Positions 45,416 through 54,366 of a stretch of 64,000 nucleotides of DNA are shown here, piece by piece. Every line of letters starts with the position of its first letter. Within the stretch, counting starts at the first letter, position 1. The stretch covers positions 154,081-218,080 of the forward strand of contig NZ_FMYH01000002.1 in assembly GCF_900096585.1 (NCBI RefSeq), in the 5' to 3' direction. The position numbers were made by a program, and so were the translations under genes. This DNA is from Sanguibacter gelidistatuariae. Its GTDB lineage: Bacteria; Actinomycetota; Actinomycetes; Actinomycetales; Cellulomonadaceae. Under the pieces are notes generated by a model. That model saw only the letters and a list, made by a program, of their open reading frames with translations, had not been told where the DNA came from and made no database searches.

Positions 45416-45985
45416 TCAGTCGTCGCGCTCCACACCGATCACTCGCACCACACCGTCCCAGCCGTGGGCGAGCTCGTCCAAGAGATCGGGCAGCGAGTGG
45501 GGAAAGACCTCCTGCGGCGCAGCGCGCAGCTGGGCCGGGCTCATCCATGCCATCTCGTCGATGAAGCTCACCTCGAGCTCGGTCCACCCCGCCCGGGTGA
45601 GCTCGTTCTCCTGGGGCGACACGCGCGCGAGGAAGAACTCCTCGTGCTGGAGGCAGTGCTCCCGCGCGAAGTCGAAGATCGCCGAACGCGTGAGGACCGG
45701 CCCTTCGAGCTGGTCCGGCGACAAGACGATGCCGGTCTCCTCGCGGACCTCACGGACCGCAGCCTGCCGCGGGGTCTCCCCCGCGTCGATCCCGCCACCG
45801 ACCGTGAACCACCAGCTCCGGGTGGGTTCGTCCCCGTCATGTCCGCGCACGAGGAGTGTCCGCCCGCCCGAGTCCATGAGCAGGACTCGGGCGGCGTGCC
45901 GGGTGCGCATGCCGTCGGGACCCCGGAGCCAGCCCTCGTCGAGGTACTCGCTCTCCCCTGTGGGACGGGCCTGCGCAGCTGTCAC
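45416..45985 (-). CDS. Nudix hydrolase
   Basis: A 189-residue protein with a Nudix box seen as [17 protein letters not shown] and REETGI (GX5EX7REUXEEXGU). The mature head reads [20 protein letters not shown], and the C-terminal part has WMSPAQLRA as in many ADP-ribose or nucleotide pyrophosphatases. The substrate is not evident. Its GTG start overlaps the pdxS stop (GTGA), so it is co-translated. In mycobacteria a Nudix gene also lies between pimA and pdxS. Confidence 0.92.
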   Translation of the reverse strand: MTAAQARPTGESEYLDEGWLRGPDGMRTRHAARVLLMDSGGRTLLVRGHDGDEPTRSWWFTVGGGIDAGETPRQAAVREVREETGIVLSPDQLEGPVLTRSAIFDFAREHCLQHEEFFLARVSPQENELTRAGWTELEVSFIDEMAWMSPAQLRAAPQEVFPHSLPDLLDELAHGWDGVVRVIGVERDD

Positions 45986-46911
45986 CAGCCGCGCTCGGCC
46001 AGGCGGTGCGGCTCGGGGATCTCCTCGACATTGATACCCACCATTGCCTCACCGAGGCCGCGGGACACGTCGGCGATGACGCCCGGGTCATCGAAGAACG
46101 TCGTTGCCTTGACGATCGCCGCGGCGCGCTGGGCGGGGTTGCCGGACTTGAAGATGCCGGAACCGACAAACACACCCTCTGCGCCGAGCTGCATCATCAT
46201 CGCGGCGTCGGCAGGGGTGGCGATGCCGCCCGCGGTGAACATCACAACGGGGAGCTTACCGGTCCGCGCGACCTCCTTGACCAGCTCGTACGGTGCCTGG
46301 AGCTCCTTGGCCGCAACGTACAGCTCGTCCTCGGGCAGCGACGTGAGGTGGCGGATCTGGCCGCGGATAGTGCGCATGTGCGTGGTCGCGTTGGACACGT
46401 CGCCGGTCCCGGCCTCGCCCTTGGAACGGATCATCGCGGCGCCCTCGTTGATCCGGCGCAGCGCCTCCCCAAGGTTCGTCGCGCCACAGACGAAGGGAGC
46501 GGTGAAGCTCCACTTGTCGATGTGGTGGGCGTAGTCGGCCGGAGTGAGGACCTCGGACTCGTCGATGTAGTCGACGCCCAGGGACTGCAGCACCTGCGCC
46601 TCGACGAAGTGCCCGATCCGCGCCTTCGCCATGACCGGGATGGACACCGTGGCGATGATCGCGTCGATCATGTCCGGGTCGCTCATCCGCGACACCCCGC
46701 CCTGAGCCCGGATGTCGGCGGGCACCCGCTCGAGCGCCATGACCGCGACCGCTCCAGCGTCCTCGGCGATCCGGGCCTGCTCAGGGGTGACCACGTCCAT
46801 GATGACGCCGCCCTTGAGCATCTCGGCCATGCCGCGCTTGACCCGGGCGCTGCCGACGACGGCGTCGTTCGCGCTGCTGGTGGCCTCAGGTGATGTGTTC
46901 TCGCTTGGCAC
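45982..46911 (-). CDS. pdxS: Pyridoxal 5'-phosphate synthase lyase subunit PdxS
   Basis: A 309-residue TIM barrel that joins ribose 5-phosphate, glyceraldehyde 3-phosphate and ammonia into PLP. The head [38 protein letters not shown] with the substrate-binding acids, [11 protein letters not shown] with catalytic Lys, and [12 protein letters not shown] (the C-terminal loop Lys) are all intact. GTG 46911 with GAGG upstream is preferred over GTG 46923. It partners with PdxT from 41270. It forms part of the minus-strand pimA–pdxS run. Confidence 0.96.
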   Translation of the reverse strand: MPSENTSPEATSSANDAVVGSARVKRGMAEMLKGGVIMDVVTPEQARIAEDAGAVAVMALERVPADIRAQGGVSRMSDPDMIDAIIATVSIPVMAKARIGHFVEAQVLQSLGVDYIDESEVLTPADYAHHIDKWSFTAPFVCGATNLGEALRRINEGAAMIRSKGEAGTGDVSNATTHMRTIRGQIRHLTSLPEDELYVAAKELQAPYELVKEVARTGKLPVVMFTAGGIATPADAAMMMQLGAEGVFVGSGIFKSGNPAQRAAAIVKATTFFDDPGVIADVSRGLGEAMVGINVEEIPEPHRLAERGW

Positions 46912-46974
46912 AACAAACCTCACTCGGTCAGGTCGGAGCGCCGCAGCCCGTTGACCACGACAGTGGGGACGATC

Positions 46975-47694
46975 CTACGCCGCCGAGGCGGGCGAAACGC
47001 CGGAATGTCCAGAAGAGGTCCCGGGGCGCCGCAGCCCGGCAGGCCAGGCGTCGTCGAACTCGACGGTCTGCGGCATCGCCGCGTGCCCGGCGAGGCGCAC
47101 AGTTCGCACCAGGACCTTGGCCCGCACGCGCTGCGCCTGGGCCACGGCCTCGTTGTGGAAGCGACGAGCCAGCTGCACCCGGTACCAGGCGGCGGCGACC
47201 GCGTCGAGCAATGGCGCGCTGTCGGGCGAGGCGTAGAGCTCCTCCGTCTCGGCCGCGTCGTCGAGGACGGTGCGCAGGGTCGCGGACAGGACGCTCTCGG
47301 CCTGCGCACGCTGGTCGCCCAACCCGCTGTCCAGGGCGTGGGAGACCGAGGTGCGCGACGGCGCCCGCTTGGTCTGTGCGTCCAGCCGGGTCGAGAGGAT
47401 GAGGTCCGCGAGGTCGGGGACCGCTGCCGCGAGCTCGCGTTCGCCGGAGTCCGCGCCCGAGGACGCCTCCCGCGCGGCCTCCACGAGCAGGACCGAGCTC
47501 ACCGGGTCCAGCACGCCCGACGTCGCAAGCTCAGCCGCGGCGGCGGAGCGGCGCACGAGCTGGGCGTCCAGGGCGAGGCGGGACGCGACAACCTTGCGGT
47601 GCAGCCGGTCCAGCCGGGTCGCCGACACCCAGACGAGCCAGCCCACAACGACCAGGACACAGCCGACCACGACCAAGATCTCTGACCACGTCAT
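46975..47694 (-). CDS. LemA-like membrane protein
   Basis: A 239-residue protein. The N-terminal TM is at about 5-25 (ILVVVGCVLVVVGWLVWVS), followed by a long helical bundle that begins RLDRLHRKVVASRLALDAQL (LemA-like head) and ends YRVQLARRFHNEAVAQAQRVRAK, then a short conserved-looking segment AMPQTVEFDDAWP. Topology fits the LemA fold but the similarity is low and I give the family as likely. ATG 47694 overlaps the pimA stop (ATGA). It sits between pimA and pdxS. Confidence 0.62.
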   Translation of the reverse strand: MTWSEILVVVGCVLVVVGWLVWVSATRLDRLHRKVVASRLALDAQLVRRSAAAAELATSGVLDPVSSVLLVEAAREASSGADSGERELAAAVPDLADLILSTRLDAQTKRAPSRTSVSHALDSGLGDQRAQAESVLSATLRTVLDDAAETEELYASPDSAPLLDAVAAAWYRVQLARRFHNEAVAQAQRVRAKVLVRTVRLAGHAAMPQTVEFDDAWPAGLRRPGTSSGHSGVSPASAA

Positions 47695-48893
47695 CGCGTG
47701 ACCTCCGTCCATCCGCGTCGCCGGGTCGAGGAGGGATCCTCCTCGACGCCGCCCAGGGCCCGCGAGGCCTCCAGGACCATCTCGTAGACCGTGAGCACCT
47801 GCGCGGTGACCGTCGACCAGTCGTACTGCCGGACCGCCGTGGAGGCCAGCGCGGACAGCCTGGCCCGTTCGTCGGGATCGGCGAGGGCCTCGCAGACCAC
47901 CCTGGCCAGGTCGGCCGAGTCGCCCGCCTGGAAGACGTAACCGGCCCGACCGTCGTCGAGCACACGCTGGAAGGCGCCGAGGTCGCTCGCCACGACGCAC
48001 GCGCCGGCGCTCATCGCCTCCACGAGCACGATGCCGAAGCTCTCGCCCCCGGTCTGGGGGGCGATGTACAGGTCGACCGAGGACAGCAGCTGGGCCTTCT
48101 CCTCGTCGGAGATCGACCCGAGGAACTCGACCGAGCGAGCCAGCTCGGGGCCAAGCGTCTCGATGGCAAGGTCACGTCCCTCGTCGCCACGGCCGGCCAC
48201 CAAAAAGCGGGCACCGGGCACTTGCCGCACGATCTCCGGGACCGCGGCGGTCAGGACCGGCAGACCCTTGCGGGACTCGTCGAGGCGTCCCAGGAAGGCG
48301 ACGGTCGGCGCCTGGGGAGTGCCCACCCATGCCGGGTTTGCGCTGGCGGCTGCGAAGGTGTCGACGTAGACGCCGTTCGGGATGACGACCGCGTCGCCGC
48401 CCATGTGCTCGATCAGGGTGCGGCGGGCGTCCTCGGACACCGCGATCCGCGCGGAGATCTTCTCGAGCGACTGACGCACGAGCGGGTAGGCGGCCTGCAG
48501 CGCCCGGGAGCGGATGAGCGCGGTGTGGAAGGTGGCCACGATCGGCCCGCGGGCGATCCACAGCGCGAGCATGCTCAGGCTCGGGGTGACCGGCTCGTGC
48601 AGGTGCAGCACGTCGAACTCCCCCTCCTTGAGCCAGCGGCGCACCCGCGCGGCGGTCCGCGGACCGAAGGTCATCCGGGCCACGGCGCCGTTGTACTTGA
48701 CCGGGATCGCCTTGCCCGCGGACGTGATGTAGTCCGGGATCGGGGTGTCCTCGTCGGCCGGGGCGAGCACGGAGACGGAGTGGCCCTGGGCCATGAGCGC
48801 CTCGGCGAGATCGCGGATGTGGAACTGCACCCCTCCCGGAACGTCGAAGGAATAGGGGCAGACGATGCCCACCCGAAGACTGCGCGAGGCCAT
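47691..48893 (-). CDS. pimA: Phosphatidylinositol alpha-mannosyltransferase PimA
   Basis: A 400-residue GT-B (GT4) glycosyltransferase that adds the first mannose to phosphatidylinositol at the inner membrane. RVGIVCPYSFDVPGGVQFHI is the N-terminal signature, FHTALIRSRALQAAY the acceptor region, and FLGRLDESRKGLPVL with APQTGGESFGIVLVEAMSAG the GDP-mannose site (EX7E). ATG 48893 lies 2 bp after the patA stop. The pgsA–patA–pimA trio makes the core PIM anchor, so the cell probably has PIM/LM-type lipoglycans. Confidence 0.94.
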   Translation of the reverse strand: MASRSLRVGIVCPYSFDVPGGVQFHIRDLAEALMAQGHSVSVLAPADEDTPIPDYITSAGKAIPVKYNGAVARMTFGPRTAARVRRWLKEGEFDVLHLHEPVTPSLSMLALWIARGPIVATFHTALIRSRALQAAYPLVRQSLEKISARIAVSEDARRTLIEHMGGDAVVIPNGVYVDTFAAASANPAWVGTPQAPTVAFLGRLDESRKGLPVLTAAVPEIVRQVPGARFLVAGRGDEGRDLAIETLGPELARSVEFLGSISDEEKAQLLSSVDLYIAPQTGGESFGIVLVEAMSAGACVVASDLGAFQRVLDDGRAGYVFQAGDSADLARVVCEALADPDERARLSALASTAVRQYDWSTVTAQVLTVYEMVLEASRALGGVEEDPSSTRRRGWTEVTR

Positions 48894-48895
48894 CG

Positions 48896-49906
48896 TCACT
48901 CCGTCTCCTGCCGTTCCGGCAGGGGTTGGTCGGCCTGTGCGGCCGCGGTCGAGCGGGCATAACGGTCGGCGTCGAGGTCGTCGATGAACACCTTCTGGAG
49001 CATGTGCCAGTCCTGGGGGAACTCGCGGATGTCCTCGCTCAGCGCGCTGACCCAGCCCTGCGTCATGGCCGCGATCCGCTCGTTCTTGCTTCCCTCGGTG
49101 GCCACGGCCACCGGTGGGTGGAAGCGGATGACGATTCCCCACGGGGTGCCCGCCGCGCGACGTCGGGCACCGGTGAGGCGTTCGTAGAAGATGCCCGCCG
49201 GGATGAGCGGGGCGCCGCAGGCCACCGCGAGGGCCGCGGGGCCGGCGGCGACGCGGGCCCGGTGACCGAGGTAGTCCACCTCGATGCCGTTGCGGCTGAG
49301 GTCCCGGTCGGCCAGCAGGCAGACGATCCGCGCGCCGGACGCATTGCCGTCCGAGGCACCGCCCCGCGCGGCGCGCATGAGCTCGCGGAACACGCCCGGG
49401 TCGCCCGCGGTGAGGATCTCCATGCCCAGCCCCTGGCGGAAAGCCAGGAACTCCTGGTAGACCTCGGGCGGCTCGAGCCGCTCGGCGACCGTGAGGACCG
49501 GGGCGATGTGCTTGCTCGCATAGACCCCCGCGAGGTCCCAGTTGCCCTGATGGGTCAGGGCGAGGACCGGCGTCACGCCCGCGGCGATGAACTGGGAGCA
49601 CTCGTCGTAGTTCTCCAGCCGGACCCGCGCCTCGATCTGGGCCGGGCGCGCGTGGCGCAGCACGAAGGCCTCGCCGTAGTAGCGCATGTAGGACCGCATG
49701 CCCGCACGGGTCAGCGCGCGCAGCTCCCGCTCGGTCGCCTCCGGGCGCACCCGGGCGAGGTTCTTGCGCAGCTGCCCGACGCCGCCCGCCCCGGCCAGGC
49801 ACGCGACGTCGGCTCCGAGCGTGATGAGTCCGCGAAGAAGTGGGCCGGGCACCTTGCCGGCGTGCCGCCATGCCAGGTGGAAGATGGTTCCCGAGCTGAT
49901 CGCCAT
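48896..49906 (-). CDS. patA: PIM acyltransferase PatA-like
   Basis: A 336-residue lysophospholipid acyltransferase-like protein. A hydrophobic head (HLAWRHAGKVPGPLLRGLITLG) is followed by the HX4D catalytic motif ALTHQGNWDLAG, then VCLLADRDLSRNGIEVDY and FPQDWHMLQKVF. In mycobacteria this gene (Rv2611c class) acylates the 6-position of the mannose of PIM. It is between pgsA and pimA exactly as in mycobacteria. The ATG at 49906 lies 4 bp past the pgsA stop. Assigned by motif and order. Confidence 0.9.
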   Translation of the reverse strand: MAISSGTIFHLAWRHAGKVPGPLLRGLITLGADVACLAGAGGVGQLRKNLARVRPEATERELRALTRAGMRSYMRYYGEAFVLRHARPAQIEARVRLENYDECSQFIAAGVTPVLALTHQGNWDLAGVYASKHIAPVLTVAERLEPPEVYQEFLAFRQGLGMEILTAGDPGVFRELMRAARGGASDGNASGARIVCLLADRDLSRNGIEVDYLGHRARVAAGPAALAVACGAPLIPAGIFYERLTGARRRAAGTPWGIVIRFHPPVAVATEGSKNERIAAMTQGWVSALSEDIREFPQDWHMLQKVFIDDLDADRYARSTAAAQADQPLPERQETE

Positions 49907-49910
49907 CTGT

Positions 49911-50558
49911 TCAGGCCTCGCTCGGGGCGCTCGGGGAGACCGCTCGTGCAGCGAGGGCCTGGGTGCGGACCGTGGCCATCCGCTGGAGGACGGTGACCAG
50001 GCTCGCCGCGGCGAGCAGCGACAGCAGGGCAAGCAGGACCCAGACCGGCAGCCCGAAGCCGACCACCCCGGCCGCGACGAGGGAGACCACGAGCCGTTCC
50101 CCGCGTTCGGCGATGCCGACGTTCGCGGTCATGCCCAGCCCCTCGGCGCGGGCTCGCGCATAGGAGACCATCGATCCCAGGACGAGGCAGGTCAGCGCCA
50201 CGATCGTGCCGAACCTGCGGACGGCGCCGTCGGTCTGCAGCAGGAAGTACCCGGCAAGACCGCAGAAGATCGCGGCGTCGGCCAGCCGGTCGAGGGTCGA
50301 GTCCAGGAAGGCGCCCCACGGTCCCGAGCGTCCGGCGAGGCGGGCCATCGTCCCGTCGAGGGAGTCGAGGAAGGCGAACAGGGCGATGACGATCGCACCG
50401 ACGGCTAGATGGCCGGTCGGGAAGGCCCACAGCGCAGTCACGAGCACGCCGATCGTCCCGAAGACCGTGACGGCGTCCGGAGAGACGCCCATCCTCAGCA
50501 GGACGCGCGCCAACGGGTTGAAGAGGGTCGTCATGACGCCCCTCAGTCGGCTCAGCAC
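49911..50558 (-). CDS. pgsA: Phosphatidylinositol-phosphate synthase / CDP-alcohol phosphatidyltransferase
   Basis: A 215-residue polytopic enzyme. The CDP-alcohol motif D(x2)DG(x2)AR(x8)G(x3)D(x3)D is seen in FLDSLDGTMARLAGRSGPWG and FLDSTLDRLAD. It should join CDP-diacylglycerol with inositol 1-phosphate to give PIP, the precursor for PimA. GTG 50558 with GAGGAG 9 nt upstream is favoured; an internal ATG (M23 of the longer frame) has AGGGG nearby. It follows the HIT gene with a 5-bp gap. Confidence 0.92.
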   Translation of the reverse strand: MLSRLRGVMTTLFNPLARVLLRMGVSPDAVTVFGTIGVLVTALWAFPTGHLAVGAIVIALFAFLDSLDGTMARLAGRSGPWGAFLDSTLDRLADAAIFCGLAGYFLLQTDGAVRRFGTIVALTCLVLGSMVSYARARAEGLGMTANVGIAERGERLVVSLVAAGVVGFGLPVWVLLALLSLLAAASLVTVLQRMATVRTQALAARAVSPSAPSEA

Positions 50559-50563
50559 AGCGG

Positions 50564-51124
50564 CTACTCCTCGGTGTCGATCGGTGCGGGCGCCGGCCAC
50601 CGGGCGGCGAGCAGGTCGCGGGTCTGGGACAGCAGCTGCGGCAACGCCTTGGTCTGGGCGACGACGGGCAGGAAGTTCGCGTCCCCAGCCCAGCGGGGAA
50701 CCACGTGCTGGTGCAGGTGCGCGGCGATCCCGGCCCCGGCCACCTCACCCTGGTTCATGCCGAGGTTGAAGCCGTGCGGGGCCGAAACCTCACGCACCAC
50801 GCGCATGGCCGTGCGGGTCAGCTCGGCGACCTCGGCGACCTCGTCCGTCGTCAGATCGGTGTAGTCCGCGACGTGCCGATAGGGGCACACGAGCAGGTGA
50901 CCGGCGTTGTACGGGTAGAGATTGAGGACCACATAGGCCAACCGCCCGCGCGCGACGATGAGGGCGGTCTCGTCGTCGCGCGCGGGGATGGTGCAGAACG
51001 GGCAGGACGCCTCAGAGGCGTCCGCCGGCTTGTCCTGACCGCCGATGTATACCATCCGGTGCGGCGTCCACAGTCGGTCAAAACCGTCGGGGACGCCGGG
51101 ATGGTCGGCTGCGGACTCGCTCAC
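50564..51124 (-). CDS. HIT-domain protein (AP4A phosphorylase-like)
   Basis: A 186-residue histidine-triad protein. The N-terminal [12 protein letters not shown] has a CxxC, and the triad is [13 protein letters not shown] near residue 135-147. The order thrS–HIT–pgsA matches Rv2613c of M. tuberculosis, an AP4A phosphorylase; the reaction is therefore likely but not proven. The ATG is four bases before the thrS stop, so translation is coupled. Confidence 0.93.
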   Translation of the reverse strand: MSESAADHPGVPDGFDRLWTPHRMVYIGGQDKPADASEASCPFCTIPARDDETALIVARGRLAYVVLNLYPYNAGHLLVCPYRHVADYTDLTTDEVAEVAELTRTAMRVVREVSAPHGFNLGMNQGEVAGAGIAAHLHQHVVPRWAGDANFLPVVAQTKALPQLLSQTRDLLAARWPAPAPIDTEE

Positions 51125-53142
51125 ACCTGGACCCGGTCACGCACGGCCGCGAGGACCCGCTCGATCGCCTCGGCGACGGGTACGCCGTTGTCCTGGCGTC
51201 CGTCGCGGTAGCGGAAGGAGACAGCGCCGGCCTCGGCGTCCTCTCCCCCGGCGATGAGCACGAAGGGAATCTTCTGCGTGCTCGCGGTGCGGATCTTCTT
51301 GGCGAAGCGGTCCGTGCTGTCGTCGAGGTCCGCCCGGATGCCGTTCTTGCGCAACTGCGCGACGACGTCAGCCAGGTAGTCGTTGAAGGGCTCGGCGACC
51401 GGGACTGCAAGGACCTGGACGGGAGCGAGCCAGGCCGGGAACGCACCGGCGTAGTGCTCGGTGAGCACTGCGAAGAAGCGTTCGATCGAGCCGAAGAGGG
51501 CCCGGTGGATCATCACGGGACGCTGACGTGTGCCGTCCGCTGCGGCGTACTCGAGGTCGAAGAGCTCAGGCAGGTTGAAGTCGAGCTGGATGGTCGACAT
51601 CTGCCACGTGCGCCCGATCGCGTCCTTCGCCTGGACGGAAATCTTCGGGCCGTAGAACGCGGCGCCGCCCGGGTCGGCCACGAGCTCGAGGCCCGAGGCG
51701 AGCCCGACCTCCTCGAGGGTGCGGGTCGCGATCTCCCACGCCTCATCGGTGCCGACCGACTTGTTGGGGTCGCGGGTCGACAGCTCGAGGTAGAAGTCGC
51801 TGAGGCCGTAGTCCTTGAGCAGGTCCAGGACGAAGTTCAGCGCATCGGTCAGCTCGGACTTCATCTGGTCGCTCGTGCAGTAGATGTGAGCGTCGTCCTG
51901 GGTGAAGCCGCGGGCCCGGGTCAGGCCGTGCACCACGCCGGACTTCTCGTAGCGGTAGACCGTCCCGAACTCGAAGAGCCGCAGCGGCAGCTCGCGGTAG
52001 GACCGCCCACGCGCGGCGAAGATGAGGTTGTGCATGGGGCAGTTCATCGGCTTGAGGTAGTAGTTCTGACCGGCCTTGCGCACGTTGCCGTCGGCGTCAA
52101 GCTCGGCGTCGAGGTGCATGGGCGGGTACATGCCGTCGGCGTACCAGTCCAGGTGCCCGGAGATCTGGTACAGCTTCTCCTTGGTGATGTGCGGGGTGTT
52201 GACGAAGGAGTAGCCCGCCTCGATGTGGCGCTGGCGGGAGTACTGCTCCATCTCGTTGCGGATGATGCCGCCCTTGGGGTGGAACACCGCGAGCCCGGAG
52301 CCCATCTCGTCCGGGAAGGAGAAGAGGTCGAGCTCGGTGCCCAGGCGGCGGTGGTCGCGGCGCTCGGCCTCGGCCACGCGCTCGAGGTACTCCTTGAGCT
52401 CGTCCTTGGTGGGCCAGGCCGTCCCGTAGATGCGCTGGAGCTGGGGGTTCTTCTCGCTGCCGCGCCAGTAGGCCGCGGCGCTGCGCAAAAGCTGGTAGCC
52501 GTTGCCGATGAGCCGGGTGCTGGGCAGGTGCGGGCCGCGGCACAGGTCCGACCATGCGACGTCGCCGTTGCGGCGGACGTTCTCGTAGATGCTCAGCTCG
52601 CCCGCGCCGACCTCGACGTCGGCGCCCTCGCCCGCGGTCTCGCTCGAGCTCTTGAGCCCGACGAGCTCGACCTTGTACGGCTCCCCCGCGAGCTCGGTGA
52701 GCGCGTCGGCGTCGGTGACCACGCGACGTCGGAACGTCTGGCCTTCCTTGACGATCCGCATCATGGCCTTCTCGAGGGCCTTGAGGTCCTCGGGGGTGAA
52801 GGGCTCGGCGACGTCGAAGTCGTAGTAGAAGCCGTCCGTGATGGGCGGGCCGATGCCGAGCTTGGCGCTCGGGTTGACCTGCTGGACCGCCTGCGCGAGC
52901 ACGTGCGCGGCCGAGTGTCGCAGCACGGCGAGACCGTCCGGGGAGTCGATGGTCACGGATTCCACCACGGCGCCGTCGACCAGCTCGGTCGCCAGGTCCT
53001 TGAGCTCGCCGGCGATCCGCACGACGACGACGTCGCGGCGCTCGGTGAACAGCTCCGCTGCGGTCGTGCCCGTGGTCACCGTGGTCTGCTCGCCGTCGAG
53101 GGTGATGGTTACCTGGGGCTGCAGCAGCGGCGGCTGGGACAC
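51121..53142 (-). CDS. thrS: Threonyl-tRNA synthetase
   Basis: A 673-residue class II synthetase. A TGS domain (1-65), editing domain with [12 protein letters not shown] and CRGPHLPST, then the catalytic core with [19 protein letters not shown], the zinc site MNCPMHN, motif 2 [18 protein letters not shown], and a C-terminal anticodon domain ending [11 protein letters not shown]. The start is GTG with AGGAG upstream. A 17-bp-armed hairpin ends 20 nt before the start codon, just ahead of the ribosome site. It heads the thrS–HIT–pgsA–patA–pimA run. Confidence 0.97.
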   Translation of the reverse strand: MSQPPLLQPQVTITLDGEQTTVTTGTTAAELFTERRDVVVVRIAGELKDLATELVDGAVVESVTIDSPDGLAVLRHSAAHVLAQAVQQVNPSAKLGIGPPITDGFYYDFDVAEPFTPEDLKALEKAMMRIVKEGQTFRRRVVTDADALTELAGEPYKVELVGLKSSSETAGEGADVEVGAGELSIYENVRRNGDVAWSDLCRGPHLPSTRLIGNGYQLLRSAAAYWRGSEKNPQLQRIYGTAWPTKDELKEYLERVAEAERRDHRRLGTELDLFSFPDEMGSGLAVFHPKGGIIRNEMEQYSRQRHIEAGYSFVNTPHITKEKLYQISGHLDWYADGMYPPMHLDAELDADGNVRKAGQNYYLKPMNCPMHNLIFAARGRSYRELPLRLFEFGTVYRYEKSGVVHGLTRARGFTQDDAHIYCTSDQMKSELTDALNFVLDLLKDYGLSDFYLELSTRDPNKSVGTDEAWEIATRTLEEVGLASGLELVADPGGAAFYGPKISVQAKDAIGRTWQMSTIQLDFNLPELFDLEYAAADGTRQRPVMIHRALFGSIERFFAVLTEHYAGAFPAWLAPVQVLAVPVAEPFNDYLADVVAQLRKNGIRADLDDSTDRFAKKIRTASTQKIPFVLIAGGEDAEAGAVSFRYRDGRQDNGVPVAEAIERVLAAVRDRVQV

Positions 53143-53162
53143 GGTGGTCTTCTCCTGGATCG

Positions 53163-53198
53163 ATCGAGGGGCCCGCTCGTGCGAGCGTGCCCCTCGAT
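53163..53198 (-). promoter_or_regulatory. Strong hairpin in the thrS leader
   Basis: Arms of 17 bp (ATCGAGGGGCNCGCTCG) with one mismatch and a 2-nt loop. It ends about 20 nt before the thrS start, next to the AGGAG site. It may be a terminator of the 56-codon gene upstream, an attenuator or a threonine-response structure. T-box hallmarks (specifier loop, T-box bulge) are not seen. Confidence 0.6.
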
Positions 53199-53265
53199 GT
53201 TACCGATGTTGGCCCGCAACGCGTGCCACGACCACACCCGTCTGGTCGCCGATGTGGGGAATCCG

Positions 53266-53436
53266 TCAGTCGTTGGCTTCCTTGGCCTTCTCCGCCAAGG
53301 TGTCCACGTGCCCGTCGATCGAGTCGGGCGCGACCGACTTGATCTTGTCCGCGATGACGTCGATCTTGTCGTCGGTGAGGAACTCCTTCGCCTTGCCGAC
53401 GAGGTCGCCCAGCCCGCCCTTGGTCTCTTCGCTCAT
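53266..53436 (-). CDS. Small helical protein, MT0933/Rv0909-antitoxin-like
   Basis: A 56-residue protein, GGLGDLVGKAKEFLTDDKI then VDTLAEKAKEAND: amphipathic helices rich in Lys, Asp and Ala. Small proteins with this makeup (MT0933-like antitoxin family) occur across actinobacteria; the likeness is in size and pattern only. ATG 53436 has GGAGCTGAA upstream. A longer frame (to 53928) overlaps the sigma gene and is rejected. It is followed 68 bp later by the hairpin in front of thrS. No toxin gene beside it. Confidence 0.62.
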   Translation of the reverse strand: MSEETKGGLGDLVGKAKEFLTDDKIDVIADKIKSVAPDSIDGHVDTLAEKAKEAND

Positions 53437-53666
53437 TTCAGCTCCAGCCGCTCGGTGTTGCCTCGGTCGACAACGCTCGTTGCGAAAGTACCGCGGGACA
53501 GCTAATCTCACGACCGCTGGCGGGCCCCGCGAATCCCCGAGGGTGCGCATGTGACAATTGAGGCAGTTCTCCGGATGTACTGATATGACTCGCACCCACC
53601 ACACCCGCGCCCGGCGTACCCGCCTCTCGTCCGCCGTCGCGCTCTTCAGCACCTCCTCGACCACGA

Positions 53667-53690
53667 CCGTGAATGTGGGAGTATTCACGG
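53667..53690. promoter_or_regulatory. Perfect inverted repeat upstream of the ECF sigma gene
   Basis: CCGTGAAT-N8-ATTCACGG, a perfect 8-bp palindrome with an 8-nt centre, 77 bp before the proposed sigma start. It could be an operator or a leader hairpin. No other copy is seen in the window. Confidence 0.55.
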
Positions 53691-53766
53691 TGGCACGTTC
53701 GGCATGGAACAACTCCTCGAAGGCCGCGTATGTGTACTCGGGTTCTGGGGGAAGTGGGTCGTCGAC

Positions 53767-54366
53767 GTGTCTTCTGCCCGGTTCGACGACCACCTCGACG
53801 ACCCTGTCGTCGGGATCGGTCAGGGTGAGCAGCAGCGGGAGCTGCTGACCGCTGATGCTCAGCGAGAGCTGTTCAGCGAGCTGTACCGGCAGATGTACAC
53901 CGAGCTGCGGACGTACCTCGTCCGACACCTCGATGTCGGTCTCATCGACGACGTGCTCGCCGAGACCTTCCTCGTCGTGTGGCGCCGCTGGCCGGACCTC
54001 CCCGAGGACTCCTCAGGCCGCAGGGCTTGGGTCTACGGCGTCCTCCGCAACAAGATCATGCAGGCCACCGACATGCTCAACAGGCAGCTGCGGCTCACCT
54101 GGCGGGCCGGACGTCTCCTCGATGCGGAAGCCGCATCCGACATGCTCGGCCTGGAGGCCCTCGACGAGGCCCGTCGGCTGCTCGACCTCCTCCCGCAGGG
54201 AGAGCGGGACGCCCTCAGCCTCATGGTCGTCGCCGGTCTCACGTCCGCCGAGACCGCATCCGCGCTCGGCTGCTCGGTGAGCTCGGTCACCACGCGCGTC
54301 GCCCGCGCTCGGAAGCGACTGCTCCTCATTCTCACCGAGCAGGACCAAGGGAGGGAAAAGGCATGA
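53767..54366 (+). CDS. ECF-type RNA polymerase sigma factor
   Basis: A 199-residue sigma-70-family (ECF) factor. Region 2 holds DVGLIDDVLAETFLVVWRRW (core binding and -10 melting), and region 4 holds LLPQGERDALSLMVVAGLTSAETA and LGCSVSSVTTRVARARKRLL (HTH for the -35). GTG 53767 has GGGGGAAG 10 nt upstream; an ATG 63 bp before it lacks a ribosome site. The stop overlaps the next ATG (ATGA), linking it to the membrane partner gene. It probably drives a small stress or envelope regulon including itself. Confidence 0.9.
   Translation: MSSARFDDHLDDPVVGIGQGEQQRELLTADAQRELFSELYRQMYTELRTYLVRHLDVGLIDDVLAETFLVVWRRWPDLPEDSSGRRAWVYGVLRNKIMQATDMLNRQLRLTWRAGRLLDAEAASDMLGLEALDEARRLLDLLPQGERDALSLMVVAGLTSAETASALGCSVSSVTTRVARARKRLLLILTEQDQGREKA

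Noticed and set aside
48894-49871. Extension of the pimA frame through patA
   Set aside because: The added part is a frame shift of patA with no motif; ATG 48893 gives the standard PimA start.
53143-53265. T-box riboswitch in front of thrS
   Set aside because: Only a simple hairpin is seen; no specifier loop, T-box sequence or antiterminator alternate pairing.
53558-53848. Plus-strand open frame of 96 codons upstream of the sigma gene
   Set aside because: It is Ser/Thr-rich noise overlapping the sigma frame and has no ribosome site.
53449-53928. A 220-codon minus-strand gene covering the small helical protein and running across the sigma gene start
   Set aside because: Only the last 56 codons look real; the rest overlaps a conserved sigma factor on the other strand.
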